This document shows, one piece after another, positions 7,256-14,529 of a DNA stretch of 16,789 nt. The position numbers and the translations under genes were made by a program. The notes beneath the pieces were generated by a model, which saw only the letters and a program-made list of their open reading frames with translations, did no database searches and had not been told where the DNA came from. The stretch spans positions 1 through 16,789 of the forward strand of contig JAFXMJ010000018.1 of assembly GCA_017530465.1 (NCBI GenBank), given 5' to 3'. The number at the start of each line of letters is the position of its first letter. Within the stretch, counting starts at the first letter, position 1. The stretch is from Bacteroidales bacterium (GTDB lineage: Bacteria; Bacteroidota; Bacteroidia; Bacteroidales; UBA3824).

Positions 7256-7272
7256 AATGTGTTGTATGATGT

Positions 7273-8358
7273 TTACAGTTTTGCTGTCATTGATAATATT
7301 CTTACTTCGCCATAGCTGTCCACGGCGCAATCGATGCCGCCGATGCTATCGCGTGCGACGTCGATGAGTCCAAGTCCTGATGATATAGTTGCGTCGTCGT
7401 GACCTTCGCGAAGCACACGTTTATAATAGTCGTCGAGCTGTTCGCGTGTCATCGAATTGAGCTTGCCGACGTATTCCAACAGCCGTTGCGCGGAGTCGGG
7501 CTCGATGCCGTTGGACGCGCTCACCACAAATGCATTGCCGTCGTAGCCCATGGAAAACAGTCCCTCCCTCCTGCCGTCGTCTGTCTGTGCGGCGTGGCGG
7601 GCGATGTTTTGGAGCATCTCCACGAGTATGTGGTACAGGCTGCGCTGTGTGCGCAGGCTTTCCTCGCTGATGTTGTTTTCCGCCATGGAGAGTATGGGGT
7701 TGATGGCAGACTGACGGAAGTCGCCCTTCAATGCGATGAATCTGCCGTTTTGCTCCATCATCTTCTTGATGTTTTTGGCGGATGATATTGGCAATGCGGG
7801 CGAATCGTCCTCGGGGTTGTCCTTGAGCCTGAGCTGGAAGTAGAAGAACGACCTTTCGTCGTCGAGCTCCACGAAGTCGAAGTCGAGCTTTTCCTTGGTC
7901 TTGCGCACCATCTCCATGAATCCGAGACCTGCGCCGCCCTGCTTGGAAATCTTCTTGTTTTGGAGCGTCATCATGAAAAGTTTTTTCAAATCCTCGGGCG
8001 AAAGCGAATTTACACGCTCCAACTTTTCGCGCATGGGCGCAATGTTGACGTTCTCCACGTAGTTGCCGGTGGTGATATAGTAGCTGCCTTTATGTTTGCG
8101 CACGATGAACACTTCGCCTGAGGTCATCTCGGCGGCGCGTCCGGCAAGCCCGTAGCGGAGGATGTTTTGGAAGCTCTCGATCATCAGGAACGACAGCTTG
8201 TTTTTCTTGCCCTCCGACTCCACGGTCTGCGAAATATGCCCTTTGAGTATCTCTGTTGCGAATCCGAGCACAGAATTGTCGAACTTGCCGAGATACACGA
8301 AACTCAGGTCGTCGGCCCAAAGTTCGCTGTATAATATGCTGTTAGTGTTATCTGACAT
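7273..8358 (-). CDS. Tandem SiaB-like kinase (two DUF6272/GHKL-type domains fused)
   Basis: A 361-residue cytoplasmic protein built from two SiaB-like modules, about 1-180 and 195-361. Each repeats the order of landmarks of the GHKL-like fold. Module 1 has a helix with E61-SF-QN (60-70, FLMIESFQNILRYG), a strand with TGN (97-99) and a glycine loop GGAGLGF (141-147) before a long helix (MEMVRKT). Module 2 has VE247MLQNIARH, SASNG (280-284) and SSGLGLIDVARDS (326-338). P. aeruginosa SiaB is a single module of roughly 180 residues that phosphorylates SiaC; E-x-x-Q-N is the N-box-like ATP/Mg site. Module 2 fits the family better in the glycine loop, and module 1 in the QN helix; both keep the apparent catalytic Glu. 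The gene is the first of a two-gene unit with the SiaC homologue and is transcribed divergently from the gene at 8461. No clear promoter was found. Family assignment is from motif memory. Confidence 0.78.
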   Translation of the reverse strand: MSDNTNSILYSELWADDLSFVYLGKFDNSVLGFATEILKGHISQTVESEGKKNKLSFLMIESFQNILRYGLAGRAAEMTSGEVFIVRKHKGSYYITTGNYVENVNIAPMREKLERVNSLSPEDLKKLFMMTLQNKKISKQGGAGLGFMEMVRKTKEKLDFDFVELDDERSFFYFQLRLKDNPEDDSPALPISSAKNIKKMMEQNGRFIALKGDFRQSAINPILSMAENNISEESLRTQRSLYHILVEMLQNIARHAAQTDDGRREGLFSMGYDGNAFVVSASNGIEPDSAQRLLEYVGKLNSMTREQLDDYYKRVLREGHDDATISSGLGLIDVARDSIGGIDCAVDSYGEVRILSMTAKL

Positions 8359-8374
8359 AGCAAATTTTACTCTA

Positions 8375-8390
8375 AATCAAAAAATTGATT
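8375..8390. promoter_or_regulatory. Short palindrome in the divergent intergenic region
   Basis: AATCAA (8375-8380) and TTGATT (8385-8390) form a perfect inverted repeat around four A residues, in the middle of the 102-bp gap between the divergent siaB-like and T9SS-protein genes. The position suits an operator, but in such AT-rich DNA a 6-bp arm may be chance. Confidence 0.25.
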
Positions 8391-8419
8391 AAAATTCGGC
8401 ATAAAATTAAAAAATTCAT

Positions 8420-8427
8420 TACTTTTG
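8420..8427 (+). promoter_or_regulatory. -7 element of the promoter for the T9SS protein-TPR-ybbR-coaE unit
   Basis: TACTTTTG, followed by CGG, matches the Bacteroidota -7 consensus. The -33 position holds only TTCG (8395-8398, spacer 21 nt), one mismatch from TTTG. Transcription would start near 8433, about 28 nt before the ATG at 8461. This also argues against the in-frame TTG at 8425 as a translation start. Confidence 0.6.
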
Positions 8428-8460
8428 CGGAAATTATATGAAGACTTTTTTTTGCAAAAA

Positions 8461-11094
8461 ATGAAAATCTTACCAAAAATCTTATTTTTGCTATGTTGCA
8501 TCGCCTTTTTGACGGCGGGCTCTGCATCCGCCACCCACAACAGGGCGGGCGAAATTGTCTATAAACATATATCTGGATACCGTTATCAGATCATTGTCTA
8601 TACGTATTGCTATACGCTTACGGAGGCGGACAGGGACGAACTCGAGGTGGACTGCGGCGACGGCACTGGCACCATCACCGTCAAGAGGGATGGCAAGGGA
8701 ACTCTATTGGACGAGGTCAATGCATTGTCATTCACCTATTTGAAGAAGAATGTATATTACGGCGAGCACACATTCGCGGGTCCCGGCACATACGTATTAT
8801 ATATGGAGGATCCAAACCGCAATGAGGGCGTCACCAACATCCCTAACTCCGTGAACGTGGTTTTCGCCATCAAGACCACGCTCAAGATAGACGGCACTAT
8901 CGGCAACAATAGTTCTCCGATACTGCTCAACGCGCCTATGGACAAGGCCGCGCTCCACAAGACTTTTGTGCACAATCCCGGCGCATACGACCCCGACGGC
9001 GACAGCCTTTCGTACCGCATCGCCACCTGTCTGCAACAAGACGGTCAGGAGATTGTAGGCTACACTCTGCCGCCGGTGACCGATTCCATATACGTAAACC
9101 CCACTACGGGCGATTTCGTTTGGGAGCGTCCGTCGCAAGTGGGCACTTATAATGTGGCGATGTGGATGGAGGAGTGGCGCAACGGCGTCAAGATTGGTCA
9201 GGTGCTGCGCGACATTCAGGTGGATGTCATTGATACCGACAATCATACCCCAATTATCGACAATACCGGCAACCATTGTGTCATCGCGGGCGACCTTTTG
9301 GAATTTAATGTGACGGCTACCGACCCCGACAACGACAAGATGAAGATGACGGCTTCGGGCGGGCCGTTGGTAGTGGCAGAATCGCCAGCCACGTTCACCG
9401 AGGTGAAGTCGTGGACGCATAATCCTGTGGGACGTTTTTCGTGGCAGACCACCCAAAGCCATGTGCGCCGCATGCCATACGAACTGCTTGTGAAGGTTTA
9501 CGACGACGATTGGAAAGTGCCGCTCACTGCATACCGCACTATTAATATAAGAGTGATAGCCCCGCATCCTAATATCACTAATCTCACGCCCAACAATACC
9601 GAAATCAAGATAGAGTGGGACAACGGTGGCAACGAAAAGGCTACCGGCTACAAGATTTACCGCAAGGACAAGATTCTTGACGAATACGAACCCGGTGTCT
9701 GCGAGACTGGCATCCGCGAGGGGTCGGGCTACAAGCTCATCGCCGAAATACACGACGGCAATCAGTTTGTGTATGTTGACAGTGATGGCGGCAAGGGTCT
9801 GCCAAGCGGATTTGTATATACATATCGCATCACAGCTGTATTTGAAGACGGGGCGGAGAGCCAGCCGTCGCCGCCGGAGCACAGGATTCTCGTAAGGGGG
9901 CTTATTGCAATGACCAATGTGTCCGTCCTTAGCACCGACGAAAATAGTGGTGAGGTCTATGTGGCGTGGACTACGCCGATAGAGCCTATCGACCCCGACC
10001 TGATGGTGCCGCCATTCCAATACAAGATACAGGCTGCTGACAATAAGGATGCTGGCGTCAATCATTTTGCCGACACCTACGAGCTGGAAGACACTACATA
10101 CATCAATAAGAATATCGACACCAAAAACAACAGCTCTGAATACCTTGTGACGTTCTTCTACACCGACCCGAAGACCAGCACCCTACGCGACAACGGTGCA
10201 TCCGACAAGGCGTCGTCGGTATTCATCACGCTTACGCCATCCGACCGCAAGGTCACCATCTCGCATGAGGCCAACACCCCTTGGAGAAACGACCTCTTTG
10301 AGATTTACCGCAAAGACCCGGACAGTGACGAATTTGTGAAGGTGGGCGAGACCGACAAGGAGACCTACACCGACTATGACCTTGTCAATGGTCAGGAGTA
10401 CGGTTACAAAATCAAGACCATCGGCTATTACTCCGCGCCCGGTCTGCCGACCCACATCGAAAACTGGTCGCAGGAGGCATACGCCACGCCGATTGACACC
10501 ATTGCGCCCTGTGTGGAGCTCACCACAATATCCAAATGCGACGATGGTTACAATTATCTCACGTGGCATCCCGACACGGTGTGTGGCCTTGGAATCGAAA
10601 AATACACAATCTGGTTTTCAGAGACTTTGGAAGGTTCGCTCTCGCCGATAGACGAGACTACGCCCGATGTCATCGAATACAAGCACTATCCCGCCAACGG
10701 ACTTGCAGGATGTTATGCAGTGGCTGCCCGCGATTCCGCTGGCAACGAAGGTCTGCCCTCCAACAAGACTTGCGTCGATATGTGCGACTATTACCGCCTG
10801 CCCAACGTATTCACGCCCAATGGCGACGGCAAAAACGACCTTTACCACCCGCTGCCGTACCAGTTCATCGACCATATCGAGATGACCATCATCAACCGTT
10901 GGGGCAAGGTCGTATATGAGACCACCGACCCCGACATCAATTGGGACGGCACCGACAAGGGCAACGGCTCGGCTGTGCCTGACGGTGTGTATTATTATAA
11001 GTGCATTGTGTACGAGCGACGGCTCACCGGACTCGAAGACCGAGAGTTAAGCGGATACATCACAGTATTCACCAAAAAGTCAAAAGCAAACTAA
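8461..11094 (+). CDS. T9SS type B secreted multidomain protein (gliding-motility-associated C-terminal domain)
   Basis: An 877-residue exported protein. The ATG at 8461 gives a clean signal peptide (MKILPK, then a hydrophobic core, cleavage likely after SASA at residue 24). The mature N terminus, THNRAGEIVY, is a common beginning of this secreted family. Two Ca-binding-like beta segments follow (DPDGDSLSY near 176-184, DPDNDKMKM near 288), then about four fibronectin type III-like repeats beginning near residues 370, 480, 595 and 681, each with a GYKIYRK- or FEIYRK-like strand. The last 98 residues (from LPNVFTPNGDGKNDLYHP at about 780) are the CHU_C/TIGR04131 domain, including IINRWGKVVYE, NWDGT and PDGVYYY. 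In Bacteroidota this domain directs export through the type IX system (type B cargo). The role is probably a cell-surface or released adhesin-like protein; no enzymatic domain was seen. The next gene starts 1 bp after its stop. Confidence 0.92.
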   Translation: MKILPKILFLLCCIAFLTAGSASATHNRAGEIVYKHISGYRYQIIVYTYCYTLTEADRDELEVDCGDGTGTITVKRDGKGTLLDEVNALSFTYLKKNVYYGEHTFAGPGTYVLYMEDPNRNEGVTNIPNSVNVVFAIKTTLKIDGTIGNNSSPILLNAPMDKAALHKTFVHNPGAYDPDGDSLSYRIATCLQQDGQEIVGYTLPPVTDSIYVNPTTGDFVWERPSQVGTYNVAMWMEEWRNGVKIGQVLRDIQVDVIDTDNHTPIIDNTGNHCVIAGDLLEFNVTATDPDNDKMKMTASGGPLVVAESPATFTEVKSWTHNPVGRFSWQTTQSHVRRMPYELLVKVYDDDWKVPLTAYRTINIRVIAPHPNITNLTPNNTEIKIEWDNGGNEKATGYKIYRKDKILDEYEPGVCETGIREGSGYKLIAEIHDGNQFVYVDSDGGKGLPSGFVYTYRITAVFEDGAESQPSPPEHRILVRGLIAMTNVSVLSTDENSGEVYVAWTTPIEPIDPDLMVPPFQYKIQAADNKDAGVNHFADTYELEDTTYINKNIDTKNNSSEYLVTFFYTDPKTSTLRDNGASDKASSVFITLTPSDRKVTISHEANTPWRNDLFEIYRKDPDSDEFVKVGETDKETYTDYDLVNGQEYGYKIKTIGYYSAPGLPTHIENWSQEAYATPIDTIAPCVELTTISKCDDGYNYLTWHPDTVCGLGIEKYTIWFSETLEGSLSPIDETTPDVIEYKHYPANGLAGCYAVAARDSAGNEGLPSNKTCVDMCDYYRLPNVFTPNGDGKNDLYHPLPYQFIDHIEMTIINRWGKVVYETTDPDINWDGTDKGNGSAVPDGVYYYKCIVYERRLTGLEDRELSGYITVFTKKSKAN

Positions 11095-11095
11095 A

Positions 11096-11905
11096 ATGAA
11101 GACGTACAGACTTATTATAATAGTGTCGGCAATGTTGGCAACGCTCACCGCTAATGCGCAGCGCGGCGACATTGACAGCGACCTCCAATACGCCGAATAC
11201 CTTGTCAACAATGGCAAAGGCGCACTTGCGTATCCCGAGCTCAATAAGATAATATCGCAATCGCCATCCTTGCATTATGCGTATTACCTCCGCGCTCTCA
11301 ATTATTATAATGATGGCAATTCCAAATCCGCGCTCTACGACATCGACCAGGCTCTCCGCCGCCGTCCCAATTCCGCCGACTATCTTGCGCTCAAGGGCGA
11401 CATCCTCTCATTAGGCGGCAAGTACGGCAAGGCGGCTGAGTGTTATGCCAAGGCTGTCCGCGACGAAGATGCGCCGCCTCAACGCATATACGCCACGGCT
11501 CAGGCTTACCTCCGCGACAAGGATTACGCCAATGCCATCAAATACGCCGAACGTCTTCTCGACCTCGCGCCCGGCAGCGACTCCGCCAAGATGCTCGCCG
11601 CAGAGATTTATATTGACGACAACAATACCACCGACGCGCTCAGAGCCATCAATACCGTGACAGAACACAATGCGCAGTACCACAGGCTCAGGGGCATTGC
11701 ATACTGCAAATCGCAGATGAACGACTATGCCATAGCCGACCTCAACGCGGCTCTCGACATCGACCCATCGATGTCCGACATCTACGTATGGCGTGGACTC
11801 GCCAAATATCAGGCGGGCGACCGCAAGGGCGCGCACGACGACTGGAATACCGCCATCTCTAAGCGTCAATACGAAGCCGCAAACCTGCTCCAAAAATACA
11901 GATAG
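11096..11905 (+). CDS. Exported TPR-repeat protein
   Basis: A 269-residue protein with a signal peptide (hydrophobic residues 5-18, cleavage likely after TANA at residue 21, mature end QRGDID). The remainder is tetratricopeptide repeats: recognisable helix pairs include HYAYYLRALNYYNDGNSKSA with LYDIDQALRRRPNSADY, ALKGDILSLGGKYGKAAECYAKAV, AQAYLRDKDYANAIKYAERLLDLAP and RGIAYCKSQMNDYAIADLNAALDIDP. There is no lipobox, so it is periplasmic, or outer-membrane associated through a partner. TPR proteins adjacent to T9SS cargo are common in Bacteroidota, and some belong to the T9SS itself (PorW, PorE), but this protein lacks the OmpA-like domain of PorE and is much shorter than PorW. It starts 1 bp after the T9SS cargo gene and ends 6 bp before the YbbR gene, so a joint function with the cargo protein is plausible. 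No substrate or partner can be read from the sequence. Confidence 0.85.
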   Translation: MKTYRLIIIVSAMLATLTANAQRGDIDSDLQYAEYLVNNGKGALAYPELNKIISQSPSLHYAYYLRALNYYNDGNSKSALYDIDQALRRRPNSADYLALKGDILSLGGKYGKAAECYAKAVRDEDAPPQRIYATAQAYLRDKDYANAIKYAERLLDLAPGSDSAKMLAAEIYIDDNNTTDALRAINTVTEHNAQYHRLRGIAYCKSQMNDYAIADLNAALDIDPSMSDIYVWRGLAKYQAGDRKGAHDDWNTAISKRQYEAANLLQKYR

Positions 11906-11911
11906 CACAAT

Positions 11912-12940
11912 ATGGCAGAAAAAAAGACTATACTCCGCAAGACCAAGGCTCTGATTTACAGGCTGAAGCGTAAACGTTTTAACCGTAACACCCTCACGTA
12001 CCTCGTGATGGTGGTGATAGCCTCGACGTTTTGGTTTATCAACCAGATGGGCAGCACCATCAACACCGAATCGGATTTCAAGGTGGAATATTACGGACTG
12101 CCAAACAATAGCATGCTCGTGCCTGGCGTCACTACCGACGTGCTAAGAATCACCCTCTCGGCTCGTGGCGCAGAGTTGTTCTCTCATAGGGGCGGATATT
12201 CGCCGATTAGGATTGACCTTTCAAAACTTGACATCAGGACTTTCCCTGAGTCCGACTCCTCGCTCAAATTCGTCACCGACGACGACATACGCGCACAAGT
12301 GGAGGCGCAGATGCCCGGCAACTACAAGTTTATTTCGCTCAAGCCCGATACCATCAAGCTCGACTTCGGCATACTTCGCCACGCCAAAGTGCCGGTGATA
12401 CTCGAGCAGAAAATCACTTTTGAAAAACAATACAGACTCTCAGGCGTACCCACATTGCAGCCCGACAGTATCACGATAGGAGGACCAGCCATCATCGTTG
12501 ATACCATCAGAGCCATCCACACCGAGACCCTCACGCTCGAACGGCTCAGCGAATCGACGGTGCAGAAGGTGAGGTTTGTGATTCCAGACGGCGTCAATTG
12601 CCCGCTCACATCCACCGACGCCACCATCAATGTCGAAAAATTCACCGAACATTCCATCGAAGTGCCGATACGTACCGTTAATGTGCCAGACACGGTGAGT
12701 CTCAGGATTTTTTCGCAGAAGGCTACCATCAGGTTCAATGTCGGATGGAACAATTACAACAAGATTTCGCGTGAGATGTTTGCCGCAGAGATTGATTACA
12801 AGGATCTTACGGGTATCACACGTCCGCAATTCCTTACCGTAAGAATCTCCAAAAAACCGGAGGATATGGGAGTTACCAATATCTCCATTTCGCCCGAGAC
12901 CGTGGAATATCTCATCGAAAAAAATACACCACAGCAATGA
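11912..12940 (+). CDS. YbbR-domain membrane protein
   Basis: A 342-residue protein with a strongly basic N terminus (KKTILRKTKALIYRLKRKRF), one membrane segment at about residues 28-44 (LTYLVMVVIASTFWFINQ) and a long extracytoplasmic beta-rich part. The part after the helix repeats YbbR-like units: NTESDFKVEYYGLPNNSMLV, later KVPVILEQKITFEKQYRLSG followed by PDSITIGGPA, and a third region HSIEVPIRTVNVPDTVSLRI. The step PDSITIGGP..IVD.I is typical of the family. YbbR (CdaR) regulates the diadenylate cyclase CdaA in Firmicutes, where the genes are adjacent. Here no cyclase is adjacent; in Bacteroidota a ybbR-like gene commonly lies before coaE, as it does here, with a 4-bp ATGA overlap. Its role in this lineage is not established. 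It begins 6 bp after the TPR gene. Confidence 0.85.
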   Translation: MAEKKTILRKTKALIYRLKRKRFNRNTLTYLVMVVIASTFWFINQMGSTINTESDFKVEYYGLPNNSMLVPGVTTDVLRITLSARGAELFSHRGGYSPIRIDLSKLDIRTFPESDSSLKFVTDDDIRAQVEAQMPGNYKFISLKPDTIKLDFGILRHAKVPVILEQKITFEKQYRLSGVPTLQPDSITIGGPAIIVDTIRAIHTETLTLERLSESTVQKVRFVIPDGVNCPLTSTDATINVEKFTEHSIEVPIRTVNVPDTVSLRIFSQKATIRFNVGWNNYNKISREMFAAEIDYKDLTGITRPQFLTVRISKKPEDMGVTNISISPETVEYLIEKNTPQQ

Positions 12941-13533
12941 ATATAATAGGACTAACAGGCGGCATTGGCAGTGGCAAGACCACTGTATCTCAGATATTTG
13001 AACAATTGGGAGTGCCGGTGTTTCGCTGCGACGACGTGGCAAAGGGCATACAGTCGTCCGACCCACGCGCCATCAATGGTATGAAGGCGATGTTTGGCGA
13101 CGACATCTACACCGCCGACGGCTCGCTCGACCGCAGTCGTGTGGCGTCCATTGTATTTGCCGACCCCGATGCGCTTGCCAGGCTCAATGCCATCATACAT
13201 CCGCTCGTCCATGAAAAGTTTGCCCAGTTTGTCGCCAGTCATTCTGAATGTCCGCTTGTGCTTATGGAGAGTGCAATACTTGTACAAAGCGGGTTTTATA
13301 AGAAGGCGGATTTTTGCGTACAGGTGACGGCACCCATTGAGACCCGTATCGCTCGCGTCATCGCCCGCGACCACGCCACACGCGAACAGGTATTGGCGCG
13401 TATCAGCAATCAGCAGTCCGACAGCGAGATAGCTAAATTTTGCAAGTACCGGATTGTCAACGAAGATTTGTCGTCGGTGCGGCTACAAGTGGAAAATATC
13501 GTCGAGCGCGAAAAAAAATTAAAAATAAATTAA
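12937..13533 (+). CDS. coaE: Dephospho-CoA kinase
   Basis: A 198-residue cytosolic enzyme for the last step of coenzyme A synthesis, ATP-dependent phosphorylation of the 3'-hydroxyl of dephospho-CoA. The P-loop GLTGGIGSGKTT is at residues 5-16, with K14 as the nucleotide-binding lysine. FRCDDVAK (29-36) is the acceptor-site aspartate region, usually D-A-D. IIHPLVHEKF, ESAILVQSGFYKKADFCVQV and the lid region (RIARVIARDHATREQVLARISNQ, then RIVNEDL) are all in order, and the length is normal for the family. The ATG overlaps the ybbR-like stop by 4 bp, which supports translational coupling. A hairpin terminator is found about 95 nt downstream. Cysteine at residue 31 instead of Ala/Asp is a minor variation. 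Confidence 0.95.
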   Translation: MNIIGLTGGIGSGKTTVSQIFEQLGVPVFRCDDVAKGIQSSDPRAINGMKAMFGDDIYTADGSLDRSRVASIVFADPDALARLNAIIHPLVHEKFAQFVASHSECPLVLMESAILVQSGFYKKADFCVQVTAPIETRIARVIARDHATREQVLARISNQQSDSEIAKFCKYRIVNEDLSSVRLQVENIVEREKKLKIN

Positions 13534-13600
13534 CAAAAACGAAACCTTTTTGAAACTTTTTCGTTATATGTAGAAAAACAAGGGCTACTTTTCTTAAAAA

Positions 13601-13660
13601 ATGACACTTCAAAACAATAGGCTGAGACTCAGGACCAGAGAGAGCAATTTTTGGTTCTGA
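13601..13660 (+). other. Possible 19-residue leader-like ORF overlapping the terminator hairpin
   Basis: ATG at 13601 opens a 19-codon frame (MTLQNNRLRLRTRESNFWF, five arginines) ending with TGA at 13658-13660, inside the right arm of the hairpin. It follows AT-rich DNA with a TACTTTTC at 13586-13593 that is one base from a -7 element. No comparison is available to show that it is translated; it may be chance. Confidence 0.2.
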
Positions 13661-13667
13661 GTTTTTT
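13627..13667 (+). terminator. Intrinsic terminator downstream of coaE
   Basis: ACTCAGGACCA (13627-13637) pairs with TGGTTCTGAGT (13652-13662), 11 bp with one G-U pair, enclosing a 14-nt loop and followed by a T run to 13667. It lies 93 bp after the coaE stop, ends the four-gene unit, and precedes the promoter of the next gene. Confidence 0.75.
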
Positions 13668-13681
13668 CATTGTAAAAAAAC

Positions 13682-13712
13682 TTGGTGGTTAATTTAAAAT
13701 TTGTTATTATTG
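13682..13712 (+). promoter_or_regulatory. Promoter of the lipoprotein gene
   Basis: TTGG at 13682-13685 and TATTATTG at 13705-13712 (followed by CACC, as in many Bacteroidota promoters) are 19 nt apart. The -7 element has one mismatch to TAnnTTTG. Transcription would start near 13718, about 30 nt before the ATG. Confidence 0.55.
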
Positions 13713-13747
13713 CACCTTGAAAAATAACATCAACACACAATTGCGAT

Positions 13748-14506
13748 ATGAAAAAATTATTGCCATATATACTGCTGATAGCGTCAGTGTGCATCGTTGC
13801 TTGTGAGGACGATGGCATCAACGGCATCGGCGACAGCGAAATCAATAAGAACAGCGAATTTTGGAACGTGCCATACGACACGACTGCAACAGTTGCCGGA
13901 CATTCTTATGTGGATATTGGTGTGAGCGTATTGTGGGCCACCTGCAATATCAACGCCACGCACCCCCTTATGCCTGGTTCGTATTTCGCGTGGGGCGAGA
14001 CCGCGCCCAAAGAAATTTACACGTGGGACACCTACAAGTATTGCAAGGGCAAAAACTTGCTCACCAAATACAATTTCAATAAGGAGTCGGGCAACGATGA
14101 AATGGTGGATTCTATTTACACCCTTGAGCCTAAGGACGACGCCGCAGTACAAAACTGGGGTGGTGGCTGGCGTATGCCCACTGCGACTGAAATAGAGGAG
14201 CTCCGTAATGATTGCACATGGGAGTGGGTGAATGGCGAAAGCGCAAATTATTATAAGGTGACAGGTCCCAATGGCAAGTCGATATTGCTGCCTGCATGTG
14301 GCAGCATCAATGGACGCAAGCCCATTATGTATATGGAAAACGGCTGCATCTGGTCGTCGAGCATTTCTGTAGCTCTGCCAACGCACGCCTATGAACTCAC
14401 TCAATATGCCACGGGATACTGGATTGGCAGCGCAGACCGTTTTTATGGCGAGCCTGTGCGCCCCGTGATTGATTCCAAAAGTATTACTAACCCTTCTAAA
14501 CCCTGA
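13748..14506 (+). CDS. FISUMP-like surface lipoprotein
   Basis: A 252-residue protein with a lipoprotein signal: MKKLLPYILLIASVCIVAC, with the lipidated cysteine at residue 19. The next residues are E-D-D, an acidic stretch just behind the lipid cysteine like the surface-export signals known in Bacteroidota. The body matches the Fibrobacter major-paralogue (FISUMP, PF09603)/DUF1566-like fold that is widespread in this phylum: YVDIGVSVLWATCNINA (about 54-70), SYFAWGETAPKEIYTWDTYKY (77-97), GGGWRMPTATEIEELRN (138-154), GSINGRKPIMYMENGCIWSS (from about 185) and GEPVRPVID at the end. Such domains are C-type-lectin related in structure and often occur in outer-surface proteins; the ligand is unknown. 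The gene has its own promoter. The permease gene follows after 23 bp and may be cotranscribed. Confidence 0.82.
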   Translation: MKKLLPYILLIASVCIVACEDDGINGIGDSEINKNSEFWNVPYDTTATVAGHSYVDIGVSVLWATCNINATHPLMPGSYFAWGETAPKEIYTWDTYKYCKGKNLLTKYNFNKESGNDEMVDSIYTLEPKDDAAVQNWGGGWRMPTATEIEELRNDCTWEWVNGESANYYKVTGPNGKSILLPACGSINGRKPIMYMENGCIWSSSISVALPTHAYELTQYATGYWIGSADRFYGEPVRPVIDSKSITNPSKP

Positions 14507-14529
14507 TATACTACACACGATAATCCAAA

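Noticed and set aside
7256..7330. Start of the SiaC-like protein at 7330
   Set aside because: It would overlap the end of the double-SiaB gene by about 58 bp and adds 25 residues not expected in DUF1987 proteins; ATG 7255 aligns with the family start.
8361..8369. Promoter -7 element for the siaB-like gene (TAAAATTTG on the - strand)
   Set aside because: Three instead of two bases lie between TA and TTTG, and the predicted start would fall at the start codon, so it would need leaderless translation.
8425..8460. TTG start 12 codons upstream for the T9SS protein
   Set aside because: The TTG is part of the -7 promoter element, and the extra residues would spoil the signal peptide.
8797..10065. 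Long open frame (422 codons) on the - strand inside the T9SS protein gene
   Set aside because: It is antisense to a gene with clear domain homology, its product is rich in His, Arg and Val with no recognisable motif, and it has no promoter; it is a codon-bias shadow.
13784..14518. Open frame of 244 codons on the - strand opposite the lipoprotein gene
   Set aside because: The + strand product has a lipobox and FISUMP motifs; the antisense frame has no recognisable feature.
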